NCBI GenBank assembly: GCA_019695265.1
Contig: JAIBAJ010000006.1
Span: 1-64,000, forward strand
Direction of reading: 5' to 3'
Length of the DNA stretch: 64,000 nucleotides
Source: Bacteroidia bacterium
Lineage (GTDB): Bacteria; Bacteroidota; Bacteroidia; JAIBAJ01
Each line of letters starts with the position of its first letter. The stretch's first letter is position 1. The notes below the pieces were generated by a model. The model did not search any database. It was not told the DNA's origin and worked only from the letters and a program-made list of their open reading frames with translations. Below, in pieces: positions 42,397-52,153 of the stretch. A program made the position numbers and the translations under genes.

Positions 42397-44922
42397 ATGG
42401 CGCCTCCAAAGAAAATTTCTTATTTCAATGATAATTTCGATTTAGGATTATTTCTGCTTATTTCGAAGAAGAGTTTGTTATGGATTTTGCTGTTTTTCTT
42501 GTTTTGTACCACCATAGCCTTCATTTATTTGAGGTATACGGAACCGGTATATGAAACCAAAGCCATCATTCAGCTTAATTCGAGTCAAACAACGACCAAG
42601 CTATTGCAGGTCTCGAACTTTTATGATGAGAGTATTTATAAAGAGATAGAGTTATTAAAATCTTCGGAGTTTCTGTTAAGGGCCGTTTCCAGTTTGGATT
42701 TGGATATTTCTTATTACAAAAAGGGCACTGTTTTGAATTATGAGGTTTATAAATCATGTCCATTCAGGGTGGGATACCGATTAAAGAATGGAGATATTTA
42801 TAATCTACCAATTTATTTGGAATTTTTTCAGGACAGAACGGTAGAGGTTAAATACCGGGTTGGTGATGTTCAATACAATACCAGGGTTCCGATTAAGGAT
42901 AGTATTGATGTAAAGCATTTGAAATTCAAGCTTGAGTTTTCGAATTTGAATCGCATTTTAGAAATGCAGAATGATGGCAATCAGTACTTTTTTGAGTTAA
43001 ACAATCCGAATTTAAAAATGGCGAATATTTCCACTCCATTAACGGTGGAAGTTTTAAACGAGGTAGCAAAAACTATTCGAATTTCATTTAGGGGTAAGAA
43101 TCCTGAAAAGACAGCGGATATGGTGAATGCCATTGCCAATGATTTTATTTCATACGATGTAGAGAACAAAGAAAAAAGTGCAGATAATGTTTTAAGGTTT
43201 TTGGATGATCAATTGGCTTTGTTGTATGACAAGTTAATGGAGACCGAAGAGCAATTGAATCAATTTAGAACCCAGTATGGGATAGTGGATGAAGGTGAGA
43301 ATGGTGCCGGACGCACACCCATACCAATTAATTCGAAAAGTTTAGAATACCTGAATAAGATTGACGATATCAATGATGCAATCTTGAGTTTAGAGTTTGA
43401 TATTGATTTATTGGTAAAGGTTAAAAATGAAATTGGTTCTAATTTAGAATCGGTGGATGTTAGCAAAGCTTTAACAGGCATTTCTTTGGCAAAATTGCAA
43501 TATTCATTTACTAATCAGCTTCAAACCTTAAATCAATTGCAACAGGAGCGTGAAAAGTTGCTGTTTGATGTTACGGCCAATAACGATCTTATCAGGCGAT
43601 TGGATTATCAAATAAAGATTCAAAACAAACTGATTCTGGATGGTATAGATAATGCGATTAAACTGGGAGATAAGCAAAAGTCTGATTTGAAGTCTAAGTA
43701 CAAAGTATACCAGGAGAAAATCAGGTTAGAGAAAGACACAACTCAGAGTTTGGATTATGATGCGATAGAGTATTCAAAACTAAACCGAATTTACACTGTA
43801 ACAGAAACCTTTTATAATGATTTGGTAACTAAAAAGGCTGAATATTCAATTACAAAAGCCGGATATACACCAAACAATCGCTTGTTAGAACGGGCAATTA
43901 TTCCGGAGGTACCTATTTCGCCCGACAAGAAGGTAGTGATACTTGCAGCCATGGTAGCATCCATATTGTTAAGTGTATTTTTGATTACGATTCGATATTT
44001 GTTGTACAATGATATTACCACCATTAACGATATAATTCGGTACACCCAAACTCCGATTTTGGGGATGGTGCCGAAGTATAAAAAGGAAATTCCCAACTCT
44101 CAATTATTGGTGGATAAAAGTCCAAAGTCGGGAATTTCGGAGGCATTTAGGTCGCTGCGAACCAATTTGCAATACATATCCAATCAACCCGGGTCAAAGA
44201 TTATTTCCATTACTTCGACAGTATCGGGAGAGGGGAAAACTTTTATAGCTATTAATTTGGGTGGAATTATAGCCTATGCAGGGAAGAAGGTAATTATTAT
44301 CGATACGGATATGCGTAAACCTAAGATTCACCTTGGATTTGACGTTGCCAACTTAAAAGGGATGAGTACCATTTTAATTGGAAAGGATTCGTATAAAGAT
44401 TGCATACAATCAAGTAGTTTAGAGAATCTGGATTTTATTACGGCAGGGCCTATACCACCAAACCCTTCCGAGTTAATTATTTCAACCAATTTTACGAATC
44501 TTCTTAAAACTCTGAAGGAAGAATACGACGTAATTATTATTGATAACCCACCGGTTGGAATAGTAACCGATGGTATTTCAAATATTTTGTTGGCAGATTA
44601 TCCTATTTATGTGGTTAGGTCGAATTATTCTAAGAAAGCATTTATTGGGAATATTGAGCGTTTGGTCAATGAGAATAATGTGAAGCCATTGAGTATTGTA
44701 TTAAACAGTGTAGATACATCCCGTGCTTCGTACGGTTATGGGTATGGTTATGGGTATGGTTATGGCTACGGTTATGGGTATGGTTATGGTTATGGGTATG
44801 GCTATGGATATGGAGGAGGTTATGGTTACTATGAAGAAAGCCAAAGCAGTAAGGATAAAGAAGAGGGCTTTTTTAAAGGACTTTTCAATAAGAAGAATAA
44901 CAAGGAAAATTCAAGTGAATAG
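42397..44922 (+). CDS. Wzc-like polysaccharide tyrosine autokinase with (YG)n tail
   Basis: An 841-residue fusion of the Wzz chain-length region and a BY-kinase. Order: TM1 (about 26-46), Wzz domain and long coiled coil (50-500), TM2 (about 510-530), kinase domain with Walker A in TVSGEGKTF (about 608), Walker A' IIDTDMRKP (about 632), and Walker B IIIDNPPVG (about 712). The C-terminus carries 14 consecutive Tyr-Gly pairs from residue 779, then GGGYGYY and a charged tail. Autophosphorylated tyrosine clusters control Wzc assembly; this one is unusually regular. It is encoded directly after the Wza-like gene. Confidence 0.95.
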   Translation: MAPPKKISYFNDNFDLGLFLLISKKSLLWILLFFLFCTTIAFIYLRYTEPVYETKAIIQLNSSQTTTKLLQVSNFYDESIYKEIELLKSSEFLLRAVSSLDLDISYYKKGTVLNYEVYKSCPFRVGYRLKNGDIYNLPIYLEFFQDRTVEVKYRVGDVQYNTRVPIKDSIDVKHLKFKLEFSNLNRILEMQNDGNQYFFELNNPNLKMANISTPLTVEVLNEVAKTIRISFRGKNPEKTADMVNAIANDFISYDVENKEKSADNVLRFLDDQLALLYDKLMETEEQLNQFRTQYGIVDEGENGAGRTPIPINSKSLEYLNKIDDINDAILSLEFDIDLLVKVKNEIGSNLESVDVSKALTGISLAKLQYSFTNQLQTLNQLQQEREKLLFDVTANNDLIRRLDYQIKIQNKLILDGIDNAIKLGDKQKSDLKSKYKVYQEKIRLEKDTTQSLDYDAIEYSKLNRIYTVTETFYNDLVTKKAEYSITKAGYTPNNRLLERAIIPEVPISPDKKVVILAAMVASILLSVFLITIRYLLYNDITTINDIIRYTQTPILGMVPKYKKEIPNSQLLVDKSPKSGISEAFRSLRTNLQYISNQPGSKIISITSTVSGEGKTFIAINLGGIIAYAGKKVIIIDTDMRKPKIHLGFDVANLKGMSTILIGKDSYKDCIQSSSLENLDFITAGPIPPNPSELIISTNFTNLLKTLKEEYDVIIIDNPPVGIVTDGISNILLADYPIYVVRSNYSKKAFIGNIERLVNENNVKPLSIVLNSVDTSRASYGYGYGYGYGYGYGYGYGYGYGYGYGYGGGYGYYEESQSSKDKEEGFFKGLFNKKNNKENSSE
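44731..44832 (+). repeat. Coding (Tyr-Gly)n repeat in the Wzc-like gene
   Basis: Fourteen TAY-GGN codon pairs run without interruption from 44731 to 44814, followed by GGA GGT TAT GGT TAC TAT. Both tyrosine and all four glycine codons are used, so the repeat is kept at protein level, but 6-bp and 12-bp blocks (TATGGGTATGGT) still recur and could slip. Confidence 0.95.
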
Positions 44923-44932
44923 CTAGATATCA

Positions 44933-45475
44933 ATGGAAATTATTAAAACCGAAATTGAAGGTGCGTTTATCATCAAGCACGATGTTTTTGGAGATTCGAG
45001 AGGTTTTTTCATGGAATCTCATAACCAACAGAAGTTTTTGGAAATGGGTATCAACGATGTTTTTGTTCAAGACAATTTGTCCATGTCCAAAAAAGGAGTG
45101 GTTCGTGGCTTGCATTTTCAATTGCCGCCTTACAGTCAAACCAAGTTGGTAAGAGTAATAACCGGTGCAGTAATTGATGTAATTGTTGATTTGAGAAAAG
45201 GCTCAAAGACCTACGGAAAACATGTGAAGGTTGAGCTTAGCGAGGAGAATAAGTTGTCGTTGTATGTGCCACCATCGTTTGCTCATGGTTTTACTTGTTT
45301 GAAGGATGATACCATTTTTTCATACAAATGTTCGAATTATTATAACAAGGAATCAGAACGTACAATTCAGTGGAATGACTCCACATTAAACATAGATTGG
45401 GAAACAAGCAATCCTATCTTTTCTGACAAGGATAAGGTGGGATTATCATTTGAGAATTTTAGCAGTCCGTTTTAG
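44933..45475 (+). CDS. rfbC: dTDP-4-dehydrorhamnose 3,5-epimerase
   Basis: Epimerises dTDP-4-dehydro-6-deoxyglucose in dTDP-L-rhamnose synthesis. The 180-residue cupin has GFFMESHNQQKF near 25, VQDNLSMSKKGVVRGLHFQ with the catalytic histidine near 61, and the VPPSFAHGF loop near 119-127; the catalytic aspartate and tyrosine regions (DLRKGSKTYGKH and YKCSNYY) are present. RmlA, RmlB and RmlD, the partner enzymes, are not in the window. It follows the Wzc-like gene by 10 bases, in the same operon. Confidence 0.95.
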   Translation: MEIIKTEIEGAFIIKHDVFGDSRGFFMESHNQQKFLEMGINDVFVQDNLSMSKKGVVRGLHFQLPPYSQTKLVRVITGAVIDVIVDLRKGSKTYGKHVKVELSEENKLSLYVPPSFAHGFTCLKDDTIFSYKCSNYYNKESERTIQWNDSTLNIDWETSNPIFSDKDKVGLSFENFSSPF

Positions 45476-45480
45476 AACGT

Positions 45481-45509
45481 TTTGTTTGAATCTTGAATTA
45501 GTATATTTG
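45481..45509 (+). promoter_or_regulatory. Candidate internal promoter before the WecA-like gene
   Basis: TTTG at 45481-45484 and TATATTTG at 45502-45509, spacer 17 bases, slightly short of the usual 19-22. It gives a leader of about 20 bases. Confidence 0.5.
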
Positions 45510-45535
45510 TAGTAGTTCCCCTTTATTTAAACGAT

Positions 45536-46618
45536 TTGACTAGAGATACTTATACCATCGTTATTTACATTGGATATTTCTTTCTTGCCGGAATTTTTTC
45601 ATTCTTGGTGAATGGATTGTTTCTGCAATTTGCTTCCAATTTAGGGATGAGGAATAATTCTGATCACCTTATCAGATGGAGTTCTACGACGAAACCTGCA
45701 CTTGGAGGTGTTTCATTTTTTATCTTGTTTTTATTGTCTATTGCTTCTTATTCTATCTTTTTTGAAGAGAATAAATTGCTATATAATCCTAAGTTTCTTG
45801 GTTTTTTAGCGGCATCGGTATTGGGGTTTTTAATAGGTTTAGCGGATGATGCCTACAATACCAAACCTATTTTAAAGTTGGGTGGACAATTAGCTTGTGC
45901 GGTAATTTTGGTGATTAGCGGTAATAAAATTGTCTTCTTTGGAAACGAGATTTTAGATATAGGATTGACATTTTTTTGGATAATCGGGCTTATGAATTCC
46001 ATCAATATGTTGGATAATATGGATGGTATAACTTCAACGGTTTCCATTAGTATCATCTTGTCTTCATTGTTCATTTTGCTTTGGAAGAACGATTTATACA
46101 ATCCTGATATTATTTTGTTGGAAGGGGTATTGTGTGCCTTAATTGGATTTCTGTTTTATAACTGGAATCCCTCAAAAATGTATATGGGCGATACCGGAAG
46201 TCAGTTTCTAGGCGTATTTCTGGCTGCTATTGGAATTAACTATTTTTGGATGGGACATGAAGCTCAGGGATATCGAATTCAAACCAAGCAGTTTATTGAG
46301 CCATTGTTAATTTTTATGATTCCCATTATTGATACTACCATTGTAACAGTTAACAGACTTCTTAGAGGTCAATCTCCAATGGTTGGAGGACGGGATCATA
46401 CAACCCATCATTTGTCATACATGGGATTAACCGACAGGCAAGTGGCCCTAACTTTTTTCGGATTATCATTTATTTCCTTCTTAGGCTTAATGATGATTGA
46501 GTTCTTCATTACCGACTGGGGATATACCCAACTAATAGTTTTCTTCCTATATTTCTTAGGCCTGCTTGGTACAATGTTTTACATTACCAAACGTTATAAA
46601 CAACCCACCAAGAAATAG
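45536..46618 (+). CDS. WecA/MraY-family undecaprenyl-phosphate sugar-1-phosphate transferase
   Basis: A 360-residue polytopic enzyme that loads a sugar-1-phosphate (often GlcNAc) onto undecaprenyl phosphate to start a surface glycan. Ten or so hydrophobic segments are visible. Family marks: GLADDAYNTKP (about 102, the DD pair), NMLDNMDGIT (about 161, NxxNxxDGxD-like), MYMGDTGSQFLG (about 215) and VGGRDHTTHHLSYMG (about 281, the HxxxHH-like loop). It starts with TTG 45536, with no better codon nearby. By position it is the initiating transferase of the EPS unit. Confidence 0.93.
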   Translation: MTRDTYTIVIYIGYFFLAGIFSFLVNGLFLQFASNLGMRNNSDHLIRWSSTTKPALGGVSFFILFLLSIASYSIFFEENKLLYNPKFLGFLAASVLGFLIGLADDAYNTKPILKLGGQLACAVILVISGNKIVFFGNEILDIGLTFFWIIGLMNSINMLDNMDGITSTVSISIILSSLFILLWKNDLYNPDIILLEGVLCALIGFLFYNWNPSKMYMGDTGSQFLGVFLAAIGINYFWMGHEAQGYRIQTKQFIEPLLIFMIPIIDTTIVTVNRLLRGQSPMVGGRDHTTHHLSYMGLTDRQVALTFFGLSFISFLGLMMIEFFITDWGYTQLIVFFLYFLGLLGTMFYITKRYKQPTKK

Positions 46619-46648
46619 TTTTAGAAATTAACCCTAGCTACATATTCC

Positions 46649-47818
46649 ATGAATAACAATAAGCCCATTTTGGCCTTTGTTTTATTGCTTTTTTCTTTGC
46701 TTATATTTTCCTTGTTTAATTTTTCATCTCACAAGGACGATAAGCTATACAGCGATTTATTTAATAATAACTACCGTATATTTTCAGTTCAACTTCCGGA
46801 AAAACTGGATTTTTGTGGAGAGCATGTTCCTTTGCATAGTTTTGATGTTCGTGAAAGGTTGGATAGAGAAATGTTGGTTAATGTTTACTGGCAATCTCAG
46901 ACTTTGTTATTTCATAAGCGCGCGGCCAGGTGGTTTCCGGTTATTGAACCTATCTTAAAGAAAAACGGGGTTCCGGAGGATTTTAAGTATCTTTCTTTAA
47001 TTGAAAGCGGATTTGTTAATGTGGTTTCACCTTCTGATGCAGTGGGATTTTGGCAATTTTTAGAAGAAACAGGAAAAAGGCATGGTTTGGAAGTGAGTCC
47101 GGAAGTAGATGAGCGTTACAGCGTTGAAGCTTCTACAGAGGCAGCCTGCAAATATCTAGTAGAAGCCAAGCAAAAGTTAGGATCCTGGACTATGGCCGCA
47201 GCTTCTTATAATATGGGAGTGAGCGGAATTCGTAAACATATAGAATATCAAGGGAATCAGAATTATTACGACTTGATGTTGAACATGGAAACCTCCCGTT
47301 ATGTTTTTCGAATTTTGGCGATAAAGGAAATTATGGAACATCCGAAGAAGTATGGCTTTTTTATTCGGAAAAAGGATCTTTATCCTCCAATCAAGACCAA
47401 GAAATTAGCCGTTGATTCAAGCATAAGTGACTTAGCAAGTTTTGCAAAGTCACAATCAGTTAGTTACAAAATACTTAAGTTGTTTAATCCTTGGTTACGC
47501 GATAAGACCTTAACGAATAAAACAGGTAAGGTTTATTCGATACAACTACCATTACCGGGTTATGAAAATTACGATGATTTATTGGATGAAGTTGAATCAA
47601 GGGCCATCGATTCTGCCTATGCGATTGATTATGAAGAATTAATGGGGCCTCAACGGGATGAATTTGCTACCTTAAAGGTTCACAAGGTAAAATCAGGAGA
47701 AACTGTTGAATCCATAGCTAGAATGTATGATTGTGAGCCAAGTCAAATTCGGGAAAGAAATAAGCTTAAACCTTCTGAGCAGCCGGCAGTCCATACTGAA
47801 CTTATTATTGCTTGCTAA
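46649..47818 (+). CDS. Membrane-bound lytic transglycosylase with LysM
   Basis: A 389-residue MltD-like protein. An N-terminal hydrophobic segment (8-26) anchors or exports it. The transglycosylase domain (about 85-230) has the catalytic glutamate in YLSLIESGFVN and DAVGFWQFLEETGKRHGL, AAASYNMGVSGI. The C-terminal LysM (about 340-388) opens HKVKSGETVESIARMYDC. It cleaves peptidoglycan with 1,6-anhydro products. Location in the EPS run suggests a role in opening the wall for export, but this is inference. 30 bases after the WecA-like gene. Confidence 0.93.
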   Translation: MNNNKPILAFVLLLFSLLIFSLFNFSSHKDDKLYSDLFNNNYRIFSVQLPEKLDFCGEHVPLHSFDVRERLDREMLVNVYWQSQTLLFHKRAARWFPVIEPILKKNGVPEDFKYLSLIESGFVNVVSPSDAVGFWQFLEETGKRHGLEVSPEVDERYSVEASTEAACKYLVEAKQKLGSWTMAAASYNMGVSGIRKHIEYQGNQNYYDLMLNMETSRYVFRILAIKEIMEHPKKYGFFIRKKDLYPPIKTKKLAVDSSISDLASFAKSQSVSYKILKLFNPWLRDKTLTNKTGKVYSIQLPLPGYENYDDLLDEVESRAIDSAYAIDYEELMGPQRDEFATLKVHKVKSGETVESIARMYDCEPSQIRERNKLKPSEQPAVHTELIIAC

Positions 47819-47913
47819 AATGTGTATCTTGGAACAGTATTTGAAAAGAAGAACCGATACAACCAGTAAGTATTTTAGTTTTTTTGTTTAAATACTTGTA
47901 AATCAATATAAAA

Positions 47914-48699
47914 GTGTCGTTTTGTGATCGATTCATTTCATTGATAGAAATTCGAGGTTTTCGTTTTTTTTCATCTTCAAACATTCCGAAATGGGGGTTT
48001 GTTTTTCTATTTCTGTTTTTTTATGAATTTAGTTTTTCTCAATCAGACCAAATTAGGGTTCACGGCACCTTAGTTGATTTATTGGGTGAGTCGCAGTTTA
48101 ATAAGGTTATGGTGATAAACAGGCGGACTTCTACCGGAGTATTTGGTAGCCTAACAGGTGAATTTACCATTTCAGTTAAACGATCTGATACCATTTCAGT
48201 GCATGCCTTGGGTTATTCACCTTCCCGAATTTGTTTCAAGGATAGTTCAGCCAATAAAACTGATTTTGAGGTTAGAATTGTAATGTATAGACTCAATATA
48301 CGATTGGATGAAATTGTATATGTTGCACCCAGAAGCCTTGACCAAATACAAAAGGATATCGAAAAGTTAGGGGATAAACGTCTTTATAAAGAAACGCCAG
48401 AAGTGTCGGATGTTTTGCAAAGTCCTATAACTGCATTGTATGAGCGTTTTAGTCATTTTGAAAAGCAAAAGGCTGAGGCTCGCAGACTTCAGAATGAAAG
48501 CAATCGTAAAAAGCTCTTAAAAGAATTGTTACGTATTTATGTAACTGCTGAAATATTGGATTTGGAGGATTGGGAGTTCGATGACTTTATTAATTATTGC
48601 AATTTCGATGATGAGTTTGTAAAAAGTTGCACTCAATATGAACTTGTTATTGCTGTGAAGCGCAAGTATGATCGATATATGGAAGTTCGCAAGTATTAA
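47914..48699 (+). CDS. Exported protein with carboxypeptidase-regulatory-like domain
   Basis: A 261-residue protein. After a hydrophobic signal or anchor (about 27-42) it has a CarboxypepD_reg-like beta-sandwich (about 46-130, IRVHGTLVDLLGESQFNKVMV; TISVHALGYSPS), the module common at the N-terminus of TonB receptors, but no plug or barrel follows. The rest is a helical, charged region with LDQIQKDIEKLGDKRLY and a long helix at 180-215. It starts with GTG 47914; TTG 47941 is a possible alternative. Role unknown; it lies within the EPS run before a TPR gene. Confidence 0.8.
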   Translation: MSFCDRFISLIEIRGFRFFSSSNIPKWGFVFLFLFFYEFSFSQSDQIRVHGTLVDLLGESQFNKVMVINRRTSTGVFGSLTGEFTISVKRSDTISVHALGYSPSRICFKDSSANKTDFEVRIVMYRLNIRLDEIVYVAPRSLDQIQKDIEKLGDKRLYKETPEVSDVLQSPITALYERFSHFEKQKAEARRLQNESNRKKLLKELLRIYVTAEILDLEDWEFDDFINYCNFDDEFVKSCTQYELVIAVKRKYDRYMEVRKY

Positions 48700-48738
48700 C
48701 GTATGGAATTGCTTTTTGAGTAACAACTATCCTTATTT

Positions 48739-50502
48739 TTGTCCAAAGCTATTTTTTTGAGAACATATACTAGCATAAAATCTTACCTATTTGTTGCAGT
48801 TGTATTTCTGTTGACAGGATGGGAAGCCAAAGCACAACAGAAAGAGAAAGATTCTGATGGGAATGAAGTTGTAATGGATATGCGTGCCCGACAGGAGCTT
48901 ATTGCCTTTATGGATGCCTGCAAGGAAAGGTCTTTAGGGAATAAGGAAGAAGCTGCAAGGAAGTTTTATGAGGTATTAAGTGTTAATCCTAAAAACGGGG
49001 TTGCGAGGTATGAATTGGCGAAGTTAATAGAAGAGAAAGGCTTGCACGCTGAATCTTTGGCATTAATTGACCAGGCATTGGATACCGATCCTCAGAATGT
49101 ATTTTACTTGGATTTTAAAGGTGATTTGCTAGGTAAGTTGGGTAAATTGAAAGAGTCAATCAAGGTATATGAGAAAATAATTAAGATTCAGCCAAGTAAT
49201 TTGGAAGTGCTTTATAAAATTGCTGATTCTTGGTTGGTATCAGGTAGTTATGAAAAGGCAATCGAAGGATACAACAAGGTGGAAGCCATCGTTGGAGTTG
49301 ATGAGCAACTCAGTATTCAGAAGGAAAAAATTTGGTTGCAACTGAATAAATTGGATAAGGCAGAGTTTGAAATTCGCCAATTAATTGATGCGTATCCCGG
49401 GGAAGTAAGGTATTATACTATTTTGGCCGAGCTATACAGGGCCAATAATTTGCCGGATAAGGCCTTTGAGGTTTATCAGAAGGTTGAGAAAATTGCACCT
49501 GAAGATGCCTATCTTAATATGCAATTGGCCGATTATTATCGAATTAAGGGCGAAAAGGAGAAGTCGTTTTCATATTTGAAAAAGGCATTTGCTAATAAGA
49601 ACCTAGATATCGATACCAAAATGAAAGTTTTGATATCATATTATACCCTTACCGAAAAGAACCCTATTTTAAAAGGTCAAGCTTATGAATTGTTGGAGGT
49701 GTTAACTGCCACCCATCCAACCGATGCCAAATCTTATGCTGTTTATGGGGATTTTTTAGTGAGGGATGACCGATTTGCGGAGGCCAGGACCCAATTTTCG
49801 AAATGTTTGCAACTTGATAAAAAAAGGTATCCTGTTTGGAGTCAGTATTTTGTAATTCTAAACCAATTGGGGCAAACTGATTCCTTGGTTGCCGCTGCAG
49901 CAGAAGCCATTGAGTTATTTCCTGTAGAATCGTTTAGTTATTTAATGAAGGGTGTGGCAGAGCTTCAATTAAAGCGACCTAAGCAAGCAATAGAAACTTT
50001 ACAATCAGGAAAATCTCTGGTGTTTGAAAAGCCTGAACTTGGGCAATTTTGGACCAGTATGGGAGATGCCTATAATGAATTGGCTGAACATAGTAAGAGT
50101 GATAGTTGTTATATTCAAGCTTTAAAATTGGATCCCAATAATGCCAATGTATTAAATAACTTTAGTTATTACCTGTCGTTGCGAAAAATGGATTTGGAAA
50201 AGGCTAAGGAGATGTCGCAAAAGTCAAATGAATTGGAACCAAACAATTCATCATACCAAGACACTTATGGTTGGATTTTATTTCAGTTGGGTGATTATTC
50301 CAATGCAAAAATTTGGATTGAGAAAGCGATAGGAAATGGGGGGGAGAACAATGGTACTTTGTTAGAACATTTGGGCGATGTGGAATCCAAACTGGGAAAT
50401 GCTTCAAGAGCAGTTGAGTTATGGCAAAAGGCCAAAAGTACCGGAGAGCATTCGGATTGGATAGACAAAAAAATAAAAGAAGGAAAATACTTCGATAAGT
50501 AA
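48739..50502 (+). CDS. Exported tetratricopeptide repeat protein
   Basis: A 587-residue protein with a signal peptide (SYLFVAVVFLLTGWEAKAQ, about 14-33) and about twelve TPR motifs from residue 60 to 570, for example GVARYELAKLIEEKGLHAES and YVNFLDFKG-like units. In the periplasm it would act as a scaffold; TPR proteins of this layout often accompany EPS export systems. It starts at TTG 48739 or the in-frame TTG 48757; both keep the signal peptide. The DoxX gene starts 3 bases after its stop. Confidence 0.88.
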   Translation: MSKAIFLRTYTSIKSYLFVAVVFLLTGWEAKAQQKEKDSDGNEVVMDMRARQELIAFMDACKERSLGNKEEAARKFYEVLSVNPKNGVARYELAKLIEEKGLHAESLALIDQALDTDPQNVFYLDFKGDLLGKLGKLKESIKVYEKIIKIQPSNLEVLYKIADSWLVSGSYEKAIEGYNKVEAIVGVDEQLSIQKEKIWLQLNKLDKAEFEIRQLIDAYPGEVRYYTILAELYRANNLPDKAFEVYQKVEKIAPEDAYLNMQLADYYRIKGEKEKSFSYLKKAFANKNLDIDTKMKVLISYYTLTEKNPILKGQAYELLEVLTATHPTDAKSYAVYGDFLVRDDRFAEARTQFSKCLQLDKKRYPVWSQYFVILNQLGQTDSLVAAAAEAIELFPVESFSYLMKGVAELQLKRPKQAIETLQSGKSLVFEKPELGQFWTSMGDAYNELAEHSKSDSCYIQALKLDPNNANVLNNFSYYLSLRKMDLEKAKEMSQKSNELEPNNSSYQDTYGWILFQLGDYSNAKIWIEKAIGNGGENNGTLLEHLGDVESKLGNASRAVELWQKAKSTGEHSDWIDKKIKEGKYFDK

Positions 50503-50505
50503 GTT

Positions 50506-50922
50506 ATGGTAAGTTTTGAAACCTTAGTTCATTGGCCTATAGTGCCAGTTTTGTTTTCCTGTTTTTGGTCTATTCTTTTTTTGCAATCCGGATTAGACAA
50601 AATTCAGGATTGGAAAGGGAATTTGGATTGGTTAACCGGGCATTTTTCGAAATCGATATTTTCCGGACAGGTAAAGGTATTATTAGCCTTATTGACGTTG
50701 ACGGAGTGTTTAGCCGGTTTTTCTTCTTTCCTAGGGATTGGCGCAATTGTTTTATATGGAAATTATCTGTTTTCTTTTATTGGGGTAGTGTTGTCCGGAA
50801 TAGCCTTGATTATGCTTTTTTTAGGTCAACGTATTGCCAAGGATTATGCGGGAGCTGCATCGTTAGTTCCGTATTTTTTGGCAGCGGTTTTTAATTTGTG
50901 GTTACTAAGCACCCTGAGTTAA
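50506..50922 (+). CDS. DoxX-like membrane protein
   Basis: A 138-residue protein with four hydrophobic segments (13-30, 55-75, 83-105, 117-136) and the FLQSGLDKIQDWKGNLDWL stretch after the first segment typical of the DoxX family. Members are small inner-membrane proteins linked to redox or methylamine/thiosulfate metabolism in some bacteria, mostly without known function. It follows the TPR gene by 3 bases and is probably the last gene of the run starting at 41641. Confidence 0.85.
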   Translation: MVSFETLVHWPIVPVLFSCFWSILFLQSGLDKIQDWKGNLDWLTGHFSKSIFSGQVKVLLALLTLTECLAGFSSFLGIGAIVLYGNYLFSFIGVVLSGIALIMLFLGQRIAKDYAGAASLVPYFLAAVFNLWLLSTLS

Positions 50923-51020
50923 TACAATAATTGAATTGTGACTACCGGAATGGGTATATCCGAATCTAGGCCTGGTTTTCAGGTAATTTTGAAATGAAAG
51001 TAAATAAGAATCTGCCAAAA

Positions 51021-52016
51021 TTATTCTTCAGAACTACCTGGAAGTAAGGCTTGAGCTGTTGGGTCTGTGCATTCGCCCAATTGACCTAAACCAATGGAAT
51101 TGTAATAGTTGTTAAATAGATTGGTTACTATTTGGTTACGTAACCATCCACTTTCAACGCCCAAAACGATGGTAATCACTCTGTAATCGCAGCGGTGGCT
51201 TGTTGCACACAGGCAAAACATAGCGCTGCGTGTGAAACCGGTTTTTAAGCCATCAACTTCTTCGGAATAGGTAGAAACTAATTTATTTTTATTTTCATAC
51301 ACAAAGAGGGAACGTCCGTTGTGCACACTTTCCATTTTCTTTTTGGTAATGGAAAGAATTTCTTCGTGTTTAAGTAATTCTTTGGCCAATACTAAAAGGT
51401 CCGCAGGGGTTGAATAATTGTCTTCGTGGCCTTTACCAACCGGTAGTCCTGTACAATTATAGAATTTAGTTCCAAGCATACCAAGATCAAATGCTTTCAA
51501 ATTCATTCGTTGAACAAATTTTTGTTCCGATCCGGCATTCAACTGGGCAAGTAAGTAAGCAGCATCATTTCCTGAGGCTATCATAGCTGCATTCAACAAT
51601 TCTTCAATGGTAACTTTAATCCCTGGATTTAAATAAACTTTGGATCCTCCAATCCAACTAGCCTCTTTGGTAACAGAAACCAGGCTATCCCATTTTAATC
51701 TGCCGCTTTCAATATCTTCTAAGGTAATTAAAGCAACCATCATTTTGCTAAGTGAAGCAATGTTGCATTTATTCGTTAAACCTTTAGCCCAAACAATTTT
51801 ATTTTCATTCACATCGAAAACCAAACCTGCTCGAATGTTTTCGGGTTTATAAGCCAATTCAGGACGAATGTCCATCCGAATAGATTCTTCCTCATTGAAT
51901 TTTTCATTGGAAGAATTGGAGGAAATTTCACCAACTCCTGTTTTTCCCGGTGTGTAACTAGGGAAAATTAGAATTAAAGTACAAAAGAGTAAAAACTGAA
52001 AAATGTTTCTTATCAT
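51021..52016 (-). CDS. D-alanyl-D-alanine carboxypeptidase (PBP5-like)
   Basis: A 331-residue serine peptidase of the S11 family, trimming the terminal D-Ala of peptidoglycan stems. A signal peptide (IFQFLLFCTLILIFPS) supports ATG 52016 over the longer TTG-started frame to 52076. Active-site motifs: SxxK in ASLSKMM, SxN in ASGNDAAYLL, and KTG in VDGLKTGFT. It lacks an obvious C-terminal amphipathic anchor, ending LPGSSEE, so it may be soluble in the periplasm. It stands alone, convergent with the DoxX gene. Confidence 0.94.
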   Translation of the reverse strand: MIRNIFQFLLFCTLILIFPSYTPGKTGVGEISSNSSNEKFNEEESIRMDIRPELAYKPENIRAGLVFDVNENKIVWAKGLTNKCNIASLSKMMVALITLEDIESGRLKWDSLVSVTKEASWIGGSKVYLNPGIKVTIEELLNAAMIASGNDAAYLLAQLNAGSEQKFVQRMNLKAFDLGMLGTKFYNCTGLPVGKGHEDNYSTPADLLVLAKELLKHEEILSITKKKMESVHNGRSLFVYENKNKLVSTYSEEVDGLKTGFTRSAMFCLCATSHRCDYRVITIVLGVESGWLRNQIVTNLFNNYYNSIGLGQLGECTDPTAQALLPGSSEE

Positions 52017-52153
52017 TCTCTGCCTGATTGATTGGTGGGAAAGAGGTTTAGATAGTTTATTAATGTTCAGTCGCAATGATACTAATTGATTTTCTTACGC
52101 AAATTAACCGCAAAGGTTGTTATTAACAAAACTTTGTTAGTGGTTAATAACCT

